Positions 34,415 through 42,331 of a stretch of DNA of 64,000 nucleotides are shown piece by piece. A model generated the notes under the pieces. The model had not been told where the DNA came from. It did no database searches and saw only the letters and a program-made list of their open reading frames with translations. The translations under genes were made by a program, and so were the position numbers. The stretch is from Micromonospora tulbaghiae (lineage in GTDB: Bacteria > Actinomycetota > Actinomycetes > Mycobacteriales > Micromonosporaceae). Location of the stretch: NCBI RefSeq assembly GCF_900091605.1, contig NZ_FMCQ01000010.1, positions 62,001-126,000 of the forward strand. Reading direction: 5' to 3'. Position 1 is the stretch's first letter. Every line of letters starts with the position of its first letter.

Positions 34415-35806
34415 ATGGCCGATACGGTCACCCCCGCCGTCGCCGACCCCGCCGGACCGGGCAGCACCCGCCGCGAGCGCACCGGCTGGTACTTCTACGA
34501 CTGGGCGAACTCCGCGTTCCAGACCACAGTCATCACGGTCTTCCTCGGGCCGTTCCTGACCACCGTCACCGAGCTGGCCGCCGGCTGCGAACTGGGCGCG
34601 GACAGCTGCGACGGCGCCGTGTACCCGCTCGGCATCAAGGTCGCCGCCGGCTCGTTCTACCCGTACCTGATCTCGCTGTCGGTCTTCCTCACCGTGTTCG
34701 TGCTGCCGGTGATCGGCGCGATCGCCGACCGGTCGGCGCACAAGAAGCGGCTGCTCGCCGCCGCCGCGTTCACCGGCGCCGGCGCCACCATCGCGTTCGC
34801 GTTCGTCACCGGTGAGCGCTACCTGCTCGGCGGCGCGCTGTTCCTGATCGCGAACATCTCCTTCGGCGCCGCCGTGGTCGTCTACAACTCGTTCCTGCCG
34901 CAACTCGGCGGCCCGGACGACCGCGACGGCATCTCCAGCCGCGGCTGGGCCATCGGCTACCTCGGCGGCGGGCTGCTGCTCGCGCTCAACCTGGTCGCCG
35001 TCACCATGCTCAGCGAGGAGGGCAACGCCCAGCGCACGCTGGACCTGGCCCGCTGGTCGATCGTGTCGGCCGGCGTGTGGTGGGCCGCGTTCACCCTGGT
35101 CCCGCTGCGCTGGCTGCGCGAACACCCCACCGCCGCGGCCCTGCAGGCGGGCGGCAACGTGCTCACCGACGGGTTCCGGCAGCTCGGGCGCACCCTGCGC
35201 GAGATCAAGGCGTACCCGCTGACGCTGTACTTCCTGCTCGCCTTCCTGGTCTTCAACGACGGCATCCAGACCGTCATCACCCTCGCCAGCCAGTACGGCA
35301 CCGAGGAACTGCGACTGGAGCAGAGCACTCTGATCGTGACCATCCTGCTGGTGCAGTTCCTCGCCTTCGGCGGCGCGCTCGCCCTCGGCGCGCTCGCCAA
35401 GCGCATCGGCGCGTGGAAGACCGTGCTGCTGTCGCTGGTGCTCTGGACCGGTGTGATCATCGCCGCGTTCCGGCTGCCCGCCGAGGCGCCCGTGCCGTTC
35501 ATGATCCTCGGTGGCTGCATCGGCCTGGTGCTCGGCGGCAGCCAGGCGCTGAGCCGGTCGCTGTTCAGCCAGCTCATCCCGGCGGGCAAGGAGGGCGAGT
35601 ACTACGGCTTCTACGAGATCAGCGACAAGGGCACCAGCTGGCTCGGCCCGCTGGCGTTCGGCCTGGTATTCCAGCTGACCTCGTCGTACCGGGTGGGCCT
35701 GGTGTCGCTGCTGATCTTCTTCGTGGTCGGCTTCGCGCTCCTGGCCGCCGTGCCAATGCGCCGGGCCATCATCGCCGCCGGCAACACCCCGCCCCGGGTG
35801 CTCTGA
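34415..35806 (+). CDS. MFS transporter, UMF1/Atg22-like
   Basis: The product of 463 residues has 11 to 12 helices and begins with a hydrophilic segment leading to GWYFYDWANSAFQTTVITVF, the signature of the Atg22-like (UMF1) family. Later GSQALSRSLFSQLIPAGKEG and EYYGFYEISDKGTSWLGPLA are also characteristic. In yeast Atg22 exports amino acids from the vacuole; the bacterial substrate is unknown. It follows the phosphodiesterase gene by 20 bases and is probably in its operon. Confidence 0.88.
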   Translation: MADTVTPAVADPAGPGSTRRERTGWYFYDWANSAFQTTVITVFLGPFLTTVTELAAGCELGADSCDGAVYPLGIKVAAGSFYPYLISLSVFLTVFVLPVIGAIADRSAHKKRLLAAAAFTGAGATIAFAFVTGERYLLGGALFLIANISFGAAVVVYNSFLPQLGGPDDRDGISSRGWAIGYLGGGLLLALNLVAVTMLSEEGNAQRTLDLARWSIVSAGVWWAAFTLVPLRWLREHPTAAALQAGGNVLTDGFRQLGRTLREIKAYPLTLYFLLAFLVFNDGIQTVITLASQYGTEELRLEQSTLIVTILLVQFLAFGGALALGALAKRIGAWKTVLLSLVLWTGVIIAAFRLPAEAPVPFMILGGCIGLVLGGSQALSRSLFSQLIPAGKEGEYYGFYEISDKGTSWLGPLAFGLVFQLTSSYRVGLVSLLIFFVVGFALLAAVPMRRAIIAAGNTPPRVL

Positions 35807-35876
35807 CCCCCGCGCCCCGACCTGTGGATCATCGCGCGCCGAATCAGGCGGCGTCGATGGACTAGGCTGCCCCGAC

Positions 35877-36590
35877 GTGACCGACGACGCCGCCCCGACC
35901 TGCCTGGCCCGCCCCCTGCCGGGGCCCGGCGACGACCGAGCCACCGGCTGCGCCGCCGCCCGCGGCGTCGACGGCCGGCCGCTGCACGCCGCCGCGCTGA
36001 AGTTCTTCTGGGGGCCGATGGACTGCGGCAAGTCCACGATGGCGTTGCAGATGAACCACAACCACGCCCGGCAGGGCCGCCGCGGCCTGCTCACCACCCG
36101 CATCGACCGCTCGCTGGGCCCGCAGGTCACCACCCGCATCGGCCTGGCCCACGAGGCCGTCGAGGTCACCGACGACCTCGACCTGCGGGTCCTGGTTCGG
36201 GACGCGTGGGCCGAGGGGGTACGCGTGGACTACCTGATCTGCGACGAGGCCTCGTTCTACAACCTCGAACACATCGAGCAGATGGCCGAGCTGGTCGACC
36301 GGTTCGACGTCGACGTCTACGCCTTCGGCCTGGCCACCGACTTCCGCTCCTGCCTGTTCCCGGCAGCGCAGCGGCTGTTCGAACTGGCCGACGAGGTGGC
36401 CCGCATCCAGGTCGAGGTGCTGTGCTGGTGCGGCCGGGAAGGGCTGCTCAACGCCCGCGTGGTGGCCGGCCGGGTGGTCCGCGAGGGCGCGCAGGTCGTC
36501 ATCGGCGACACCGTGGACAGCGCCGACGTGCGCTACCAGGTGCTGTGTCGGCGCCACTACCGCTCGGGGGACCTCGGCCCGCGTGCCTGA
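35877..36590 (+). CDS. tdk: Thymidine kinase (type II)
   Basis: The product of 237 residues phosphorylates thymidine in salvage. It has P-loop GPMDCGKSTMALQMNHNHA, ICDEASFYN with the catalytic Glu region, and FGLATDFRS. It ends with CWCG and CRRHY, which supply the zinc ligands. The first 40 residues form a Pro/Ala-rich extension not found in most homologues. GTG at 35877 is the most upstream reasonable start; a shorter form near the P-loop cannot be excluded. The gene is three bases from its convergent neighbour. Confidence 0.88.
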   Translation: MTDDAAPTCLARPLPGPGDDRATGCAAARGVDGRPLHAAALKFFWGPMDCGKSTMALQMNHNHARQGRRGLLTTRIDRSLGPQVTTRIGLAHEAVEVTDDLDLRVLVRDAWAEGVRVDYLICDEASFYNLEHIEQMAELVDRFDVDVYAFGLATDFRSCLFPAAQRLFELADEVARIQVEVLCWCGREGLLNARVVAGRVVREGAQVVIGDTVDSADVRYQVLCRRHYRSGDLGPRA

Positions 36591-36593
36591 GCC

Positions 36594-37055
36594 TCAGAAG
36601 GGATCCCCGCACACCCGCCACGACCCGCCCTCCGGCACGACCGGCAACTCACGTTCCTCGCTGCCGCCGCCGTCGCGGTTGATCCGCACGATCACCGTCC
36701 CCGTCGGCTTGCCGGACCGGGTCGCCACCGACACGTCGACGATCTCGTAGCCGCTCACCTGCGGCGGGGTCCGCACCCAGCTCCCGAAGCCGGTACGGCT
36801 CCACTTGCCGCGGGCCTCGGCGCACAGCCGCTCGTACGCCGCGTCGGTGTCACCGGCCGCGACGTCGCGGAAGAACCCGTCGGCGGTGTCCCGCACCGGC
36901 CCGTCGGCCTGAAGCACCACCTGTGCGTTCCACGCCGCCAGCCCGGCCACCCCGATCAGGCAGGTGCCCACGCCGAGACCGGCGATCAGCACGCCCGCGC
37001 GTAGCGGCCGGCGACGCCGGGCCGTGTGGTGCCACTCCTGCTGCCTGCCCATCAT
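36594..37055 (-). CDS. Small membrane-anchored protein, unknown
   Basis: The product of 153 residues has a basic N-terminus, one hydrophobic helix (LRAGVLIAGLGVGTCLIGVA) and an extracellular part. The outer domain contains DGFFRDVAAGDTDAAYERLC and ends WRVCGDPF, a pattern seen in DUF4878-like NTF2-fold proteins of actinomycetes. Two Cys residues could form a disulfide. Two adjacent ATG codons (37055 and 37052) are candidate starts. The function is unknown. Confidence 0.7.
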   Translation of the reverse strand: MMGRQQEWHHTARRRRPLRAGVLIAGLGVGTCLIGVAGLAAWNAQVVLQADGPVRDTADGFFRDVAAGDTDAAYERLCAEARGKWSRTGFGSWVRTPPQVSGYEIVDVSVATRSGKPTGTVIVRINRDGGGSEERELPVVPEGGSWRVCGDPF

Positions 37056-37151
37056 TGTCGACGGTAGGCAACCGGACGGTGACGCGCAGCCGGTTGCGAC
37101 GCGCGCTCGTGCCGGACAGAAAACGGCGGGTATCGGCGGCAGAATGTCCGC

Positions 37152-37523
37152 ATGACAGCTCACGCCGACATCGCCATGATCAATCTCGACAGCTCCGACC
37201 CGGCCGCGCACGCCGCCTTCTACGCCAAGGCGCTGGGATGGGAGACAACCCACAGCGAGGCCGAGTACGCCATGATCGTCAAGGACGGCCCGGCGATCGG
37301 GTTCGGCCTGGTGCCCGGTTACACGCCGCCGGCCTGGCCGGACGAGAGCGGCGACAAGCGCTACCACCTGGACCTCTATGTCGACGACGTGGCGGCCGCG
37401 GAGAAGGACCTGGTGGCAGCCGGGGCGACCCGCCCCGAGTTCCAGCCCGGCGGCGAGCGGTGGACCGTGCTGATCGACCCGATCGGGCAGCCGTTCTGCC
37501 TCTGCCCCCGCCCGCAGGGCTGA
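37152..37523 (+). CDS. VOC-family protein
   Basis: The product of 123 residues is one VOC domain: IAMINLDSSDPAAHAAFYAK, ALGWETTHSE, YHLDLYVDDVAAAEKDLVAA, and a last strand VLIDPIGQPFCLCP. The His and Glu metal positions of glyoxalase I are only partly conserved, so a binding or dioxygenase-like role is as likely. It stands alone, divergent from the small membrane protein gene and convergent with the LLM gene. Confidence 0.82.
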   Translation: MTAHADIAMINLDSSDPAAHAAFYAKALGWETTHSEAEYAMIVKDGPAIGFGLVPGYTPPAWPDESGDKRYHLDLYVDDVAAAEKDLVAAGATRPEFQPGGERWTVLIDPIGQPFCLCPRPQG

Positions 37524-37526
37524 CGG

Positions 37527-38372
37527 TCAGCGCAGCGGGCCGCGGAGCACCGCGGCCCGCATCGCGGCCGGATCAGCGGCCGGGACGTACTCCAGCCACC
37601 AGGTGGCACCCGCCGCCGCCAGTTGTGCCAGGTAGGCCCGCTCGGCGCGCTCGTCGGGACGTCGCCGCCGGCCCCCGACGGCCACGTCGAACGGTTGCCC
37701 GTCCGCGCGGCGGGCCGGCAGGGCGGCGACCAGGCCGGCCACCTCGTCGGGCGTGAAGTCGGACCAGCCGTCGGTGTCGGTCAGTTTGTAGGGCACGATC
37801 CCGTCCGCCCTGGCGGCACGCCGCAGCACCGCGTTCGCCTGGGTGCTGCCGCCCACCCAGACCGGCACCCGGGGCGACTGCACGGGCGGGGGACGCAGCG
37901 CCACGCCCTCGGCCCGGTAGTGGACGCCGCGGTGCGTGACCGGTTCGCCGCCGAGCAGTCCCACCAGCAGGTCGAGGCCCTCGTCGAGCATCGCGGCGCG
38001 GGTCCTGAGGTCGGTGGGCTCGCCGAATGCGGCCAGGCCCCGGTCTGCGGGGTCGCCGACTCCGACCGCGACGCCGGCCCGGCCCCCGGACAGGTGGTCG
38101 AGGGTGAGCACCTCCCGCGCCAGCTTGGCCGGCCGGCGCCGGGGCAGCGCGGTCACCGTGGTCCCCAGCCGTACCCGCTCGGTGCGCCCGGCGACCGCCG
38201 CCAGCACCAGCCACGGATCCCAGGTGGGTGGGTCGTCTCCGGCGTGGTGGACGAGATAGTCCTCCAGGAACACCCCGTCCCAGCCGGCCCGCTCGGCCAG
38301 CTCACCGAGCGCCACGAGTTCGGCCACCGTCAGCGTGCCGCCGCCGCAGGCGATCTCCAGTCCGTGTCGCAT
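37527..38372 (-). CDS. LLM-class flavin/F420-dependent oxidoreductase
   Basis: The product of 281 residues has the luciferase-like TIM-barrel pattern: ELVALGELAERAGWDGVFLE, VRLGTTVTALPRRRPAKLAR, LDHLSGGRAGVAVGVGDPAD, and later VPVWVGGSTQANAVLRRAAR with DGIVPY. In actinomycetes such proteins commonly use reduced F420 rather than FMN. It lacks the ACSP-type insertions of known named enzymes, so the substrate is open. Confidence 0.86.
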   Translation of the reverse strand: MRHGLEIACGGGTLTVAELVALGELAERAGWDGVFLEDYLVHHAGDDPPTWDPWLVLAAVAGRTERVRLGTTVTALPRRRPAKLAREVLTLDHLSGGRAGVAVGVGDPADRGLAAFGEPTDLRTRAAMLDEGLDLLVGLLGGEPVTHRGVHYRAEGVALRPPPVQSPRVPVWVGGSTQANAVLRRAARADGIVPYKLTDTDGWSDFTPDEVAGLVAALPARRADGQPFDVAVGGRRRRPDERAERAYLAQLAAAGATWWLEYVPAADPAAMRAAVLRGPLR

Positions 38373-38402
38373 GCCGGCACCCTACGGCGCGGGTGCGACG
38401 GT

Positions 38403-39392
38403 TCAGCCGCGGCGGCGGGCCCGGGCCGCCCAGATCGCGTACGCCGGATCCCGGTCCAGGTTGTGCCGGTCCCGGTCGTAGCGGCGGGTGGTACGCGGAT
38501 CGGCGTGCCCCATCGCGTCCTGCACGTCCTCCAGCGGCACTCCCTCCGAGCGCGCGGTGGTGGCGAACGCGTGGCGCAGCGAGTGCGGCGACAACTTCGC
38601 CCACGCGGCGATCCCGGCCCGCTGCGCGAGGCGGCGCACCAGCCGGAACACGGCGTGCCGGTCCATCCGGCCGCCGGTGGCGGTGACCAGCAGCGGACCG
38701 GTCAGCGCCGGCACCGTGACACCCTGCGCGGCGGCCCGTGCGGCCAGGTAGGCGTCGACCGCGTACGCGGTGCCCGGGGTGAGCGCGCGCCGGCGTACCT
38801 TGCCGCCCTTGCCGACGAAGCGGACGCTGCGGTGACCGCGTTCCGTGCCCAGGTCGGACACGTCCAGCGCGACCAGTTCCCCGACCCGCAGCCCCAGGTC
38901 GGCCAGCAGCGCGACGGCGGCCCGGTTGCGGGCCGCTGCCGGGCCGGTGTCGGCCTCGGCGGCGGCGATCAGCGCGTCGACCTCGTCGGGGGTCAGGCCT
39001 ACGGTGGCGGAGTGGTCCCGGTCGACGCGCGGCCGGTCCGCCGCCGACACCGGGTTGGCGGGCACCGCGCCCAGCTTGACCAGGAAGTCGTACCAGCTCG
39101 ACAGCGCGGACAGCCGGCGCGCGACGGTGGCCGGGGTGAGCGGGCGGCCCGCGCGGCCGCGGGGTGTGGACTCCAGCTCACGGCCGTAGGTGTTGACGTC
39201 CAGGAAGGTGGCCCGCAGCGGGTCGACGGCGTGCTCGGCGCACCAGGTCAGCCAGCCGGTGACGTCGCGGCGGTACGCGTCGCGGGTGTGCTCGGACAGC
39301 CGCCGGTTGCGCAGCCACGCCTCGGTGACGTCGGCCGGGCCGGCGGGCAGGGCGGCGGGGCGGGCGCGGGGCAGCACCTCGGGGCGAAGCAT
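38403..39392 (-). CDS. Tyrosine recombinase/integrase (second copy)
   Basis: The product of 329 residues has a SAM-like N-terminal domain (RRLSEHTRDAYRRDVTGWLT) and a catalytic domain. The active-site residues are Arg in GLRVGELVAL, Lys in FVGKGGKVRR, HSLRH, MGHADPRTT and nucleophile Tyr305 in TRRYDRDRHN. The YDRDRHNLDRDPAYAIW ending is typical of stand-alone actinomycete integrases rather than XerC/D. No excisionase, attachment repeats or phage genes are adjacent, so it is an orphan. A perfect TGAGAA/TTCTCA inverted repeat (39394-39408) lies directly before the start. Confidence 0.88.
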   Translation of the reverse strand: MLRPEVLPRARPAALPAGPADVTEAWLRNRRLSEHTRDAYRRDVTGWLTWCAEHAVDPLRATFLDVNTYGRELESTPRGRAGRPLTPATVARRLSALSSWYDFLVKLGAVPANPVSAADRPRVDRDHSATVGLTPDEVDALIAAAEADTGPAAARNRAAVALLADLGLRVGELVALDVSDLGTERGHRSVRFVGKGGKVRRRALTPGTAYAVDAYLAARAAAQGVTVPALTGPLLVTATGGRMDRHAVFRLVRRLAQRAGIAAWAKLSPHSLRHAFATTARSEGVPLEDVQDAMGHADPRTTRRYDRDRHNLDRDPAYAIWAARARRRG

Positions 39393-39393
39393 G

Positions 39394-39408
39394 TGAGAAA
39401 GGTTCTCA
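39394..39408. promoter_or_regulatory. Inverted repeat directly upstream of the second recombinase gene
   Basis: TGAGAA (39394-39399) and TTCTCA (39403-39408) flank AGG, immediately before the ATG at 39392. The site would block translation as an RNA hairpin or transcription as an operator. The regulator is unknown. Confidence 0.5.
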
Positions 39409-39507
39409 GCCGGCGGGGGGTTTGGCGACGAGGCGCGCTGATCCGCCGGTACGACGAAGCGGGGTCGGCCGGTGTCCCGGCCTCCCCCGCGCGTCGGCGT
39501 GACGTGC

Positions 39508-39942
39508 TCAGGCGGTGGTGAGCTGACGCCGGCCGTTGTTCTCGGCGGGCGTGCTCACAGTGATCCGGCGCGGCTTGGCGCGCTCGGCGATCGGGATGCG
39601 CAGCGTCAGCACCCCGTTGTCGTAGCCGGCCTCCAGCCGGTCGGTGTCGAGCGTGTCGCCCAGGAACAGTTGCCGGGTGAACGTGCCCATCGGACGCTCG
39701 GCGGCGACCAGCTCGACGTTCTCGCCGGTGGGACGGCGACGCTCGGCGCGGACGGTCAGCACGTTGCGCTCGACTGTGCAGTCGATGCTGTCCGGGTCCA
39801 CACCGGGCAGGTCGAACGCCGCGTAGAAGTGGTCACCGTCGCGATAGGCGTCCAGGTGCATCACGGCGGGCCGGGCGGTGGTGCCGAAGAACTGCTCGGC
39901 GATCCGGTCGATCTCGCGGAACGGGTCGGTACGCATCAACAT
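39508..39942 (-). CDS. Small heat-shock protein (Hsp20/alpha-crystallin)
   Basis: The product of 144 residues is a holdase chaperone. It has the alpha-crystallin domain from about residue 30 to 125: HFYAAFDLPGVDPDSIDCTV, NVLTVRAERR, and GVLTLRIPIAERAKPRRITV with the C-terminal I-x-I/V-like anchor. ATG at 39942 has GAGGAGG eight bases upstream. An HspR-type box lies about 40 bases before the start, so the gene should be repressed by HspR and induced by heat or protein damage. Confidence 0.94.
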   Translation of the reverse strand: MLMRTDPFREIDRIAEQFFGTTARPAVMHLDAYRDGDHFYAAFDLPGVDPDSIDCTVERNVLTVRAERRRPTGENVELVAAERPMGTFTRQLFLGDTLDTDRLEAGYDNGVLTLRIPIAERAKPRRITVSTPAENNGRRQLTTA

Positions 39943-39977
39943 GGCTCTTGCCTCCTCGGTTCTCCTGGCCCAAGGTC

Positions 39978-40002
39978 TCAAGTTGAGTCCTGGTGACTCA
40001 AG
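39978..40002 (-). promoter_or_regulatory. HAIR element (HspR operator) for hsp20
   Basis: GTTGAGT (39982-39988), seven bases, then ACTCAAG (39996-40002) match the HspR operator CTTGAGT-N7-ACTCAAG at 13 of 14 positions. A third half-site, CTCAAG at 39978-39983, adjoins it. It lies in the promoter region of the small heat-shock gene and beside the end of the neighbouring GNAT gene. Confidence 0.85.
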
Positions 40003-40016
40003 TTCCTGGTTCTGTT

Positions 40017-40526
40017 TTAGCGCGCCTCCGCCACGTCGTCAACTCGGCCCGCGAGCGCCTTCTCGAACCAGTGCTGCGCGTACGGACCGCTGGTGAAGGC
40101 GGGGATCTCCCGGTAGCCGTGCCGGGCGTACAGGGCACGCGCCTCGACCAGGTCGGAGCGGGTGTCCAGCCGGATCCGCGTCGCCCCGCCGCCGGCGGCG
40201 TACGCCTCGATCGCCCCTATCAGCGCCGCCCCGCCCCCGGCGCCCCGGTGCTCCGGGCGCACGTACACCCGGGTCAGCTCGGCCCAGCCCGGCTGCCACC
40301 TGAGCCCGGCGCAACCGGCGAGCCGGCCGTCGCGGCGGGCCAGCACCAGCAGCCCGGTCGGCGGGGCCAGGTCGTCGCTCGGGTCCTCGGCCAGCGCGGC
40401 GTCGACCTCACCGGGCCGCTCCGGGCGGCCGTACCAGCGGCGCACCATCTCCGCCATGTACTCGCGCAACATCAGCGTCGCGTCCGGCTCGTCCGGTCGC
40501 ACGACCTGCGTGCTCCAGCCGGTCAC
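40017..40526 (-). CDS. GNAT-family N-acetyltransferase
   Basis: The product of 169 residues has a single GNAT domain: AGCAGLRWQPGWAELTRVYV, then RPEHRGAGGGAALIGAIEAY (acetyl-CoA loop), RIRLDTRSDLVEARALYARH and GYREIPAF. The final part resembles acetyltransferases that act on small amines or amino acids. GTG at 40526 overlaps the stop of the upstream DUF2087 gene as GTGA, so the two are coupled. Confidence 0.87.
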   Translation of the reverse strand: MTGWSTQVVRPDEPDATLMLREYMAEMVRRWYGRPERPGEVDAALAEDPSDDLAPPTGLLVLARRDGRLAGCAGLRWQPGWAELTRVYVRPEHRGAGGGAALIGAIEAYAAGGGATRIRLDTRSDLVEARALYARHGYREIPAFTSGPYAQHWFEKALAGRVDDVAEAR

Positions 40527-41050
40527 GGCCCGGTCCGCCAGTAGACGCCCTGCTCGCGGGTGAGCAGCATGTCGTCGATCAGGTAGCGGCGCAGCGTCAC
40601 GTGGTCGGCCTCGCCGCCCTCGCACCACCGGCGCAGCGCGTCGTCCACCTCCCGCTCCGGGTAGCGCCGCCCGGGTTCGAAGGTGCGTTCGGTGATGTGC
40701 TCCAGCAGCACCCGGCGGCGCCCCCGCTGCGCGGGCAGCCGGGTCAGCGCGCCGTCGCGCAGGAACGTGCGCAGGATCGCCTCGCGCGGGTTCGCGGCCG
40801 GGACCGCCGGTGCCGCCGCCCCGGCCCGGGCGAACTCCCGCAGCCGCTCGGCGTCGACCCGCAGCCCGCCCTCGTCGTCGGCGAGCACCCCGGCGTCGGT
40901 GAGACGGCGTACGGCCACTGCGGCGTCGCGGGCGGGCAGGCCGGTACCGGCCACCACGGCCGGCACGTCCCGGGCGCCGAGCACGATCGCGGCGAACACG
41001 GTCCGGCGGCGCTCGTCGGCGAGCGCCCCGGCGAGGGCATGAGCGGTCAT
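40523..41050 (-). CDS. DUF2087-domain helix-turn-helix protein
   Basis: The product of 175 residues has a helix-turn-helix-like first half (DVPAVVAGTGLPARDAAVAV, RRLTDAGVLADDEGGLRV). A C-terminal DUF2087 region follows (RRVLLEHITERTFEPGRRYP, then EREVDDALRRWCEGGEADHV). Such proteins are presumed DNA-binding regulators. It is coupled to the GNAT gene by a 4-base overlap and may regulate it. ATG at 41050 is the likely start. Confidence 0.83.
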   Translation of the reverse strand: MTAHALAGALADERRRTVFAAIVLGARDVPAVVAGTGLPARDAAVAVRRLTDAGVLADDEGGLRVDAERLREFARAGAAAPAVPAANPREAILRTFLRDGALTRLPAQRGRRRVLLEHITERTFEPGRRYPEREVDDALRRWCEGGEADHVTLRRYLIDDMLLTREQGVYWRTGP

Positions 41051-41112
41051 GGCGGGCAGCCTGTCAGCAACCCGCCGGATCCGGCCAGGCGTTTTCGCGC
41101 CGCGGCCGCGGG

Positions 41113-41667
41113 TCAGGCCGCGAAGTCCACTTCGGCGGCGTCGACGGTGCCGGCCGTGCGCCCCGGGGCGGTCTGGAAACTCCAGTAGAGGTTGGTGTGG
41201 GCGATCACCTGCGCGGGCGGCGGCGCACCGTAGGCGGACAGATCCTCGGTGGTGTGCGCGTCGGCGACGAGCGTGGCGTCGTAGCCGCGGGTGAATGCGC
41301 CGTGCAGCGTGGAGCGGACGCACGCGTCGGTCTGCGCGCCGGTCACGACCAGCCGGCCCACCCGCGCGGCGGCGAGCACCGACTCCAGGTCGGTGTCCTC
41401 GAAGGAGTCGCCGTAGGCCTTGTGCACCAACGGCTCGTCGTCGCGGCGCGACAGCTCGGGCACGATCCGCCACTGCTCGCTGTCGGCCGGCAGGTGGTCA
41501 CTGCGGTGCTGCACCCACACCACCGGAACGTCGGCGGCGCGGGCCCGGTCGACCAGGCCGGCGATGGTGGCGACGACACGGTCGCGGTCGTGGGCGCCGC
41601 TCACCACGCCGTTCTGCACGTCGATGACGAGCAGCGCGGCGCGCGGGCGGTCGGTGAGCGTGGTCAT
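41113..41667 (-). CDS. Isochorismatase-family cysteine hydrolase
   Basis: The product of 184 residues has the catalytic triad of the family: Asp in LLVIDVQNGVV, Lys in VHKAYGDSFEDTDL, and nucleophile Cys in GAQTDACVRSTLHGAF. Members hydrolyse amides such as nicotinamide or N-carbamoyl compounds. The VHKAYGDSF and CVRST wording points to the cluster of small amidases rather than isochorismatase itself. ATG at 41667 has GAGGAG before it. The true substrate is unknown. Confidence 0.9.
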   Translation of the reverse strand: MTTLTDRPRAALLVIDVQNGVVSGAHDRDRVVATIAGLVDRARAADVPVVWVQHRSDHLPADSEQWRIVPELSRRDDEPLVHKAYGDSFEDTDLESVLAAARVGRLVVTGAQTDACVRSTLHGAFTRGYDATLVADAHTTEDLSAYGAPPPAQVIAHTNLYWSFQTAPGRTAGTVDAAEVDFAA

Positions 41668-41734
41668 GGCGGCTCCTCGGGTGGTGAAGGTCCAGGTCAA
41701 CCTAGCCCCGGCCCCCGACAGTTCCGGGCCGCGC

Positions 41735-42223
41735 TCACAGCCGCCGGTGCATGACGTGCAGCCCCACCCGTCCCATCGTCGGGTGCCCGAACGACTCCGG
41801 CACGGTGCCGATCACGCTGAAGCCGAGCCGCCGGTACAGCGCCACGGCCGACGTGTTGGTCTCCACCACGGCGTTGAACTGCATCGCGGCGAAACCCTGC
41901 CGCCGGGCCCAGTCCAGCGCCTCCTCGCACAGCGCCCGGCCCACACCCCGGCCGCGGGCGTCCGCCGCGACCATGAAGCTCGCGGTCGCCACGTGCGACC
42001 CCGGCCCGGGCCGGTTCGGGCCCATCTTCGCGGTGCCCCGCACCGTGCCGTCGTGGTCCACCGCGACCGAGGTACGCCCCGGCGGGCGCTCCACCCACAC
42101 CTCCCGCAACGTCTCCGGCGGCCAGTCCGCGTCGTACGCGAACGTGTCGGCGGCGGTGACGACGTCGGCGAGGATCGGCCGGACCTGGTCCCAGTCGGCG
42201 TCGGTGTAGTCACGAATCAGCAT
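41735..42223 (-). CDS. GNAT-family N-acetyltransferase (PhnO/Pat-like)
   Basis: The product of 162 residues begins MLIRDYTDADWDQVRPILAD and has TASFMVAADARGRGVGRALC for acetyl-CoA, then NAVVETNTSAVALYRRLGFS and a final VMHRRL. This form resembles L-amino-acid or phosphinothricin-type acetyltransferases, but the full substrate motif is not visible. It stands alone, divergent from the GT39 gene. Confidence 0.86.
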   Translation of the reverse strand: MLIRDYTDADWDQVRPILADVVTAADTFAYDADWPPETLREVWVERPPGRTSVAVDHDGTVRGTAKMGPNRPGPGSHVATASFMVAADARGRGVGRALCEEALDWARRQGFAAMQFNAVVETNTSAVALYRRLGFSVIGTVPESFGHPTMGRVGLHVMHRRL

Positions 42224-42331
42224 CGGCGCGCACGCTAACCGCCGCCCCGGCCGTCCGGCCACCGGTTTCCGTCCACCCGGCCGAGGGCGGCGGGGCACCG
42301 GCGAACCACCGGCCGGGGCCATCATGGGCAG

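Noticed and set aside
34364..36169. A 601-codon minus-strand frame opposite the Atg22-like transporter and thymidine kinase genes
   Set aside because: Two unrelated real genes with good motifs lie on the other strand; the frame is an artefact of high GC.
38403..39392. The second tyrosine recombinase as proof of a prophage or integrative element
   Set aside because: No phage, excisionase, replication or transfer genes and no direct repeats flank it; its neighbours are ordinary chromosomal genes.
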